From an uncultured Collinsella sp. (lineage in GTDB: Bacteria > Actinomycetota > Coriobacteriia > Coriobacteriales > Coriobacteriaceae), in the NCBI GenBank assembly GCA_900550205.1, contig URRJ01000100.1:1-6714 (forward strand): DNA of 6,714 nucleotides. The letters run 5' to 3'. The position numbers were made by a program, and so were the translations under genes. The notes below the pieces were generated by a model, which did not search any database, was not told where the DNA came from, and was given only the letters and a program-made list of their open reading frames with translations. This document shows positions 5,769 to 6,714 of this stretch, one piece after another (position 1 is the first letter of the stretch; each line of letters starts with the position of its first letter).

Positions 5769-6347
5769 TTACTCCTCGTACGCGCCCTCAAGCCGAAGAA
5801 GCCACTCTTTGCGGTCAAGACCGCCGGCATATCCGTTGAGCGATCCGTCGGCTGCCACCACGCGATGGCACGGCACGATGATCGAAATAGGGTTGCGAGC
5901 GACCGCAGCCCCCACCGCGCGAGGAGATACAACGGGCGCTTCATTTCCCGGCACACGATGTCGAGCCGCAACACGCTGGGAGATCTCGCCATACGTAGCG
6001 ACCTCGCCACGCGGGATAGAGAGCAGCTCAAACCAAACCTCACGCTGAAACGCCGTGCCAATCAAATGCAACGGCGGCGTAAACCGAGGCTCCTGCCCCG
6101 CAAAATAAGCATTCAGCCAAGCCCAAGAACGCTCAAGCACCGAAGTAGCCGCACCATTTGCGGGACTTACCGACGACATGCCACCAGTACCGGAAACCGC
6201 ATCGGCGCCTTCAACATGTTCGGGATCTTCTTTGAGAAGCGTGGAGCCAAAGTGCTCCTGCCCCTCAAACCAAAGTCCCGTCAGACCGCGGCCATCAGCG
6301 GCAAGCAGAATCTCGCCCAAAGGCGAAGCAAACGTCGTCGTGACCAC
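5769..6347 (-). CDS. ogt: Methylated-DNA--[protein]-cysteine S-methyltransferase
   Basis: This 192-residue cytoplasmic suicide enzyme repairs O6-alkylguanine and O4-alkylthymine by moving the alkyl group to its own cysteine. The active site is Cys160 in IIVPCHRVV (156-164). The helix-turn-helix region starts at TAFQREVWFELLSIPRGEVATYGE (98-121, written here as the family block TAFQ...W..L..IP.GE..TYGE), and NGYAGGLDRKEWLL (171-184) is the conserved C-terminal block. The N-terminal domain opens with FASPLGEILLAAD (6-18). Two stretches are longer than usual: a Gly/Ser/Glu-rich linker at about 42-68 and a VPGNEAPVVSP insert at 132-142. There is no Ada domain. The start is GTG 6347, supported by AAAGGAG 6 nt upstream. 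It converges with the abi/ClC region. Confidence 0.95.
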   Translation of the reverse strand: MVTTTFASPLGEILLAADGRGLTGLWFEGQEHFGSTLLKEDPEHVEGADAVSGTGGMSSVSPANGAATSVLERSWAWLNAYFAGQEPRFTPPLHLIGTAFQREVWFELLSIPRGEVATYGEISQRVAARHRVPGNEAPVVSPRAVGAAVARNPISIIVPCHRVVAADGSLNGYAGGLDRKEWLLRLEGAYEE

Positions 6348-6353
6348 CAGCGG

Positions 6354-6399
6354 CTCCTTTCAAAACTCCGCAACATAATACCGCGAATTGTGCAGACAA
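6354..6399 (-). promoter_or_regulatory. Ribosome binding site and possible promoter of ogt
   Basis: On the minus strand AAAGGAG (6360-6354) lies 6 nt before GTG 6347 and settles the start. Upstream, TTGTCT (6399-6394) and TATGTT (6377-6372), 16 bp apart, each match consensus in four of six positions; TATTAT (6380-6375) is a better -10 but lacks a good -35. No LexA-type palindrome is visible here. From 6400 to 6511 I see nothing beyond an 8-bp palindrome, GCCCGGGC, at 6412-6419. Confidence 0.4.
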
Positions 6400-6511
6400 C
6401 CTGTCAGATACGCCCGGGCAGGCTCGTATTGTTTAAGCGAGGCCACCTTCCCCAATCAAGCGAAGAAGACGCGGAGCTTCGACGCCAGGGCGGTACCCCC
6501 GCGAGCTGAGC

Positions 6512-6685
6512 TCTAATACTTTTCCCGAGAAGTGAACGAGTAAAAACGAAGCCCCAGAGCATCCACACCTTTAGACCGCAAAACCGCAGGATTCGCACTG
6601 CAAAACCGCAGGAAATAGCGGTCAAAATATGCCAATGCTTCGGGGGTCCAAATAAGGTCGTTCACTTCACGGGAAAAGTATTAGA
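6512..6685. mobile_element. MITE-like element with 28-bp terminal inverted repeats
   Basis: Positions 6512-6539 (starting TCTAATACTTTTCCCG) match the reverse complement of 6685-6658 in 27 of 28 bases; the difference is at 6528. The 174-bp unit has no coding capacity worth naming. Internally GACCGC (6574-6579) and GCGGTC (6618-6623) are inverted, as are CGAAGC (6547-6552) and GCTTCG (6637-6642). No clear target-site duplication flanks the ends. It may be a non-autonomous element moved by a transposase elsewhere, or a large intergenic palindromic repeat. I recall similar CCGCAGGAAATAGCGGTC-like strings between Collinsella genes, which is recollection only. Confidence 0.55.
6578..6613. repeat. 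Two 14-bp direct repeats inside the MITE-like element
   Basis: GCAAAACCGCAGGA occurs at 6578-6591 and again at 6600-6613, a 22-bp period with an 8-bp spacer. Two copies only, so this is not a CRISPR array. They could be paired protein-binding sites or an internal duplication. Confidence 0.85.
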
Positions 6686-6714
6686 CCCCGATTCGCCCCA
6701 ATCCCAAAGTCACC

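Noticed and set aside
5625..6509. 294-codon plus-strand frame over ogt
   Set aside because: Antisense of a gene with a clear PCHRV active site, strong ribosome site and normal family blocks.
6578..6613. CRISPR-like direct repeats
   Set aside because: Two 14-bp copies with an 8-bp spacer; too short and too few for an array.
6404..6625. 73-codon minus-strand frame at the right end
   Set aside because: Made largely from the MITE-like element and its direct repeats, with no ribosome binding site.

Overview
The window is a moderately high-GC bacterial segment with no rRNA, tRNA or CRISPR. Tight minus-strand ABC genes, the intergenic repeats and the protein character suggest a gut actinobacterium of the Coriobacteriia, most likely Collinsella. 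This is an inference from style and recalled repeat families, not from a marker gene.

Layout. Positions 1-507 hold no convincing gene. They contain a long near-perfect inverted repeat wrapped around a GC-rich terminator hairpin (5-124), a 200-bp element with degenerate inverted ends (185-384), and the terminator of the next operon (412-448). Positions 508-3980 are a two-gene minus-strand operon. It encodes an ABC ATPase and, 5 nt downstream, a large FtsX/MacB-type permease with eight membrane segments, two extracytoplasmic domains and a coiled coil. The 271-bp divergent gap (3981-4251) holds a short repeat and, in front of the next gene, a perfectly symmetric LexA-type (SOS) box over the promoter. 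Positions 4252-4890 (+) encode a GyrI-like domain protein.

Positions 4891-5061 are densely structured. They hold three hairpins, a promoter, and a roughly 50-nt predicted RNA ending in a terminator whose loop is exactly complementary (8 bp) to the ribosome binding site of the next gene. That gene (from 5062) is an Abi_2 (AbiF/AbiD-like) defence gene that keeps only its first ~115 codons. It runs out of frame into the last 71 codons of a ClC-type chloride channel gene, which ends at 5624 before a terminator (5684-5735). Positions 5769-6347 (-) encode an O6-alkylguanine-DNA alkyltransferase (ogt). The right end (6512-6685) is a 174-bp MITE-like element with 28-bp terminal inverted repeats and two 14-bp internal direct repeats.

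How the parts may work together. The GyrI-like gene, with its SOS-type operator, and ogt both suit defence against DNA-alkylating compounds. The ABC exporter could act on noxious compounds or cell-envelope substrates, but nothing in the sequence names its substrate. The Abi_2 fragment and its RNA leader look like the remains of an acquired RNA-controlled defence or toxin-antitoxin module, joined by a deletion to a decayed ClC gene.
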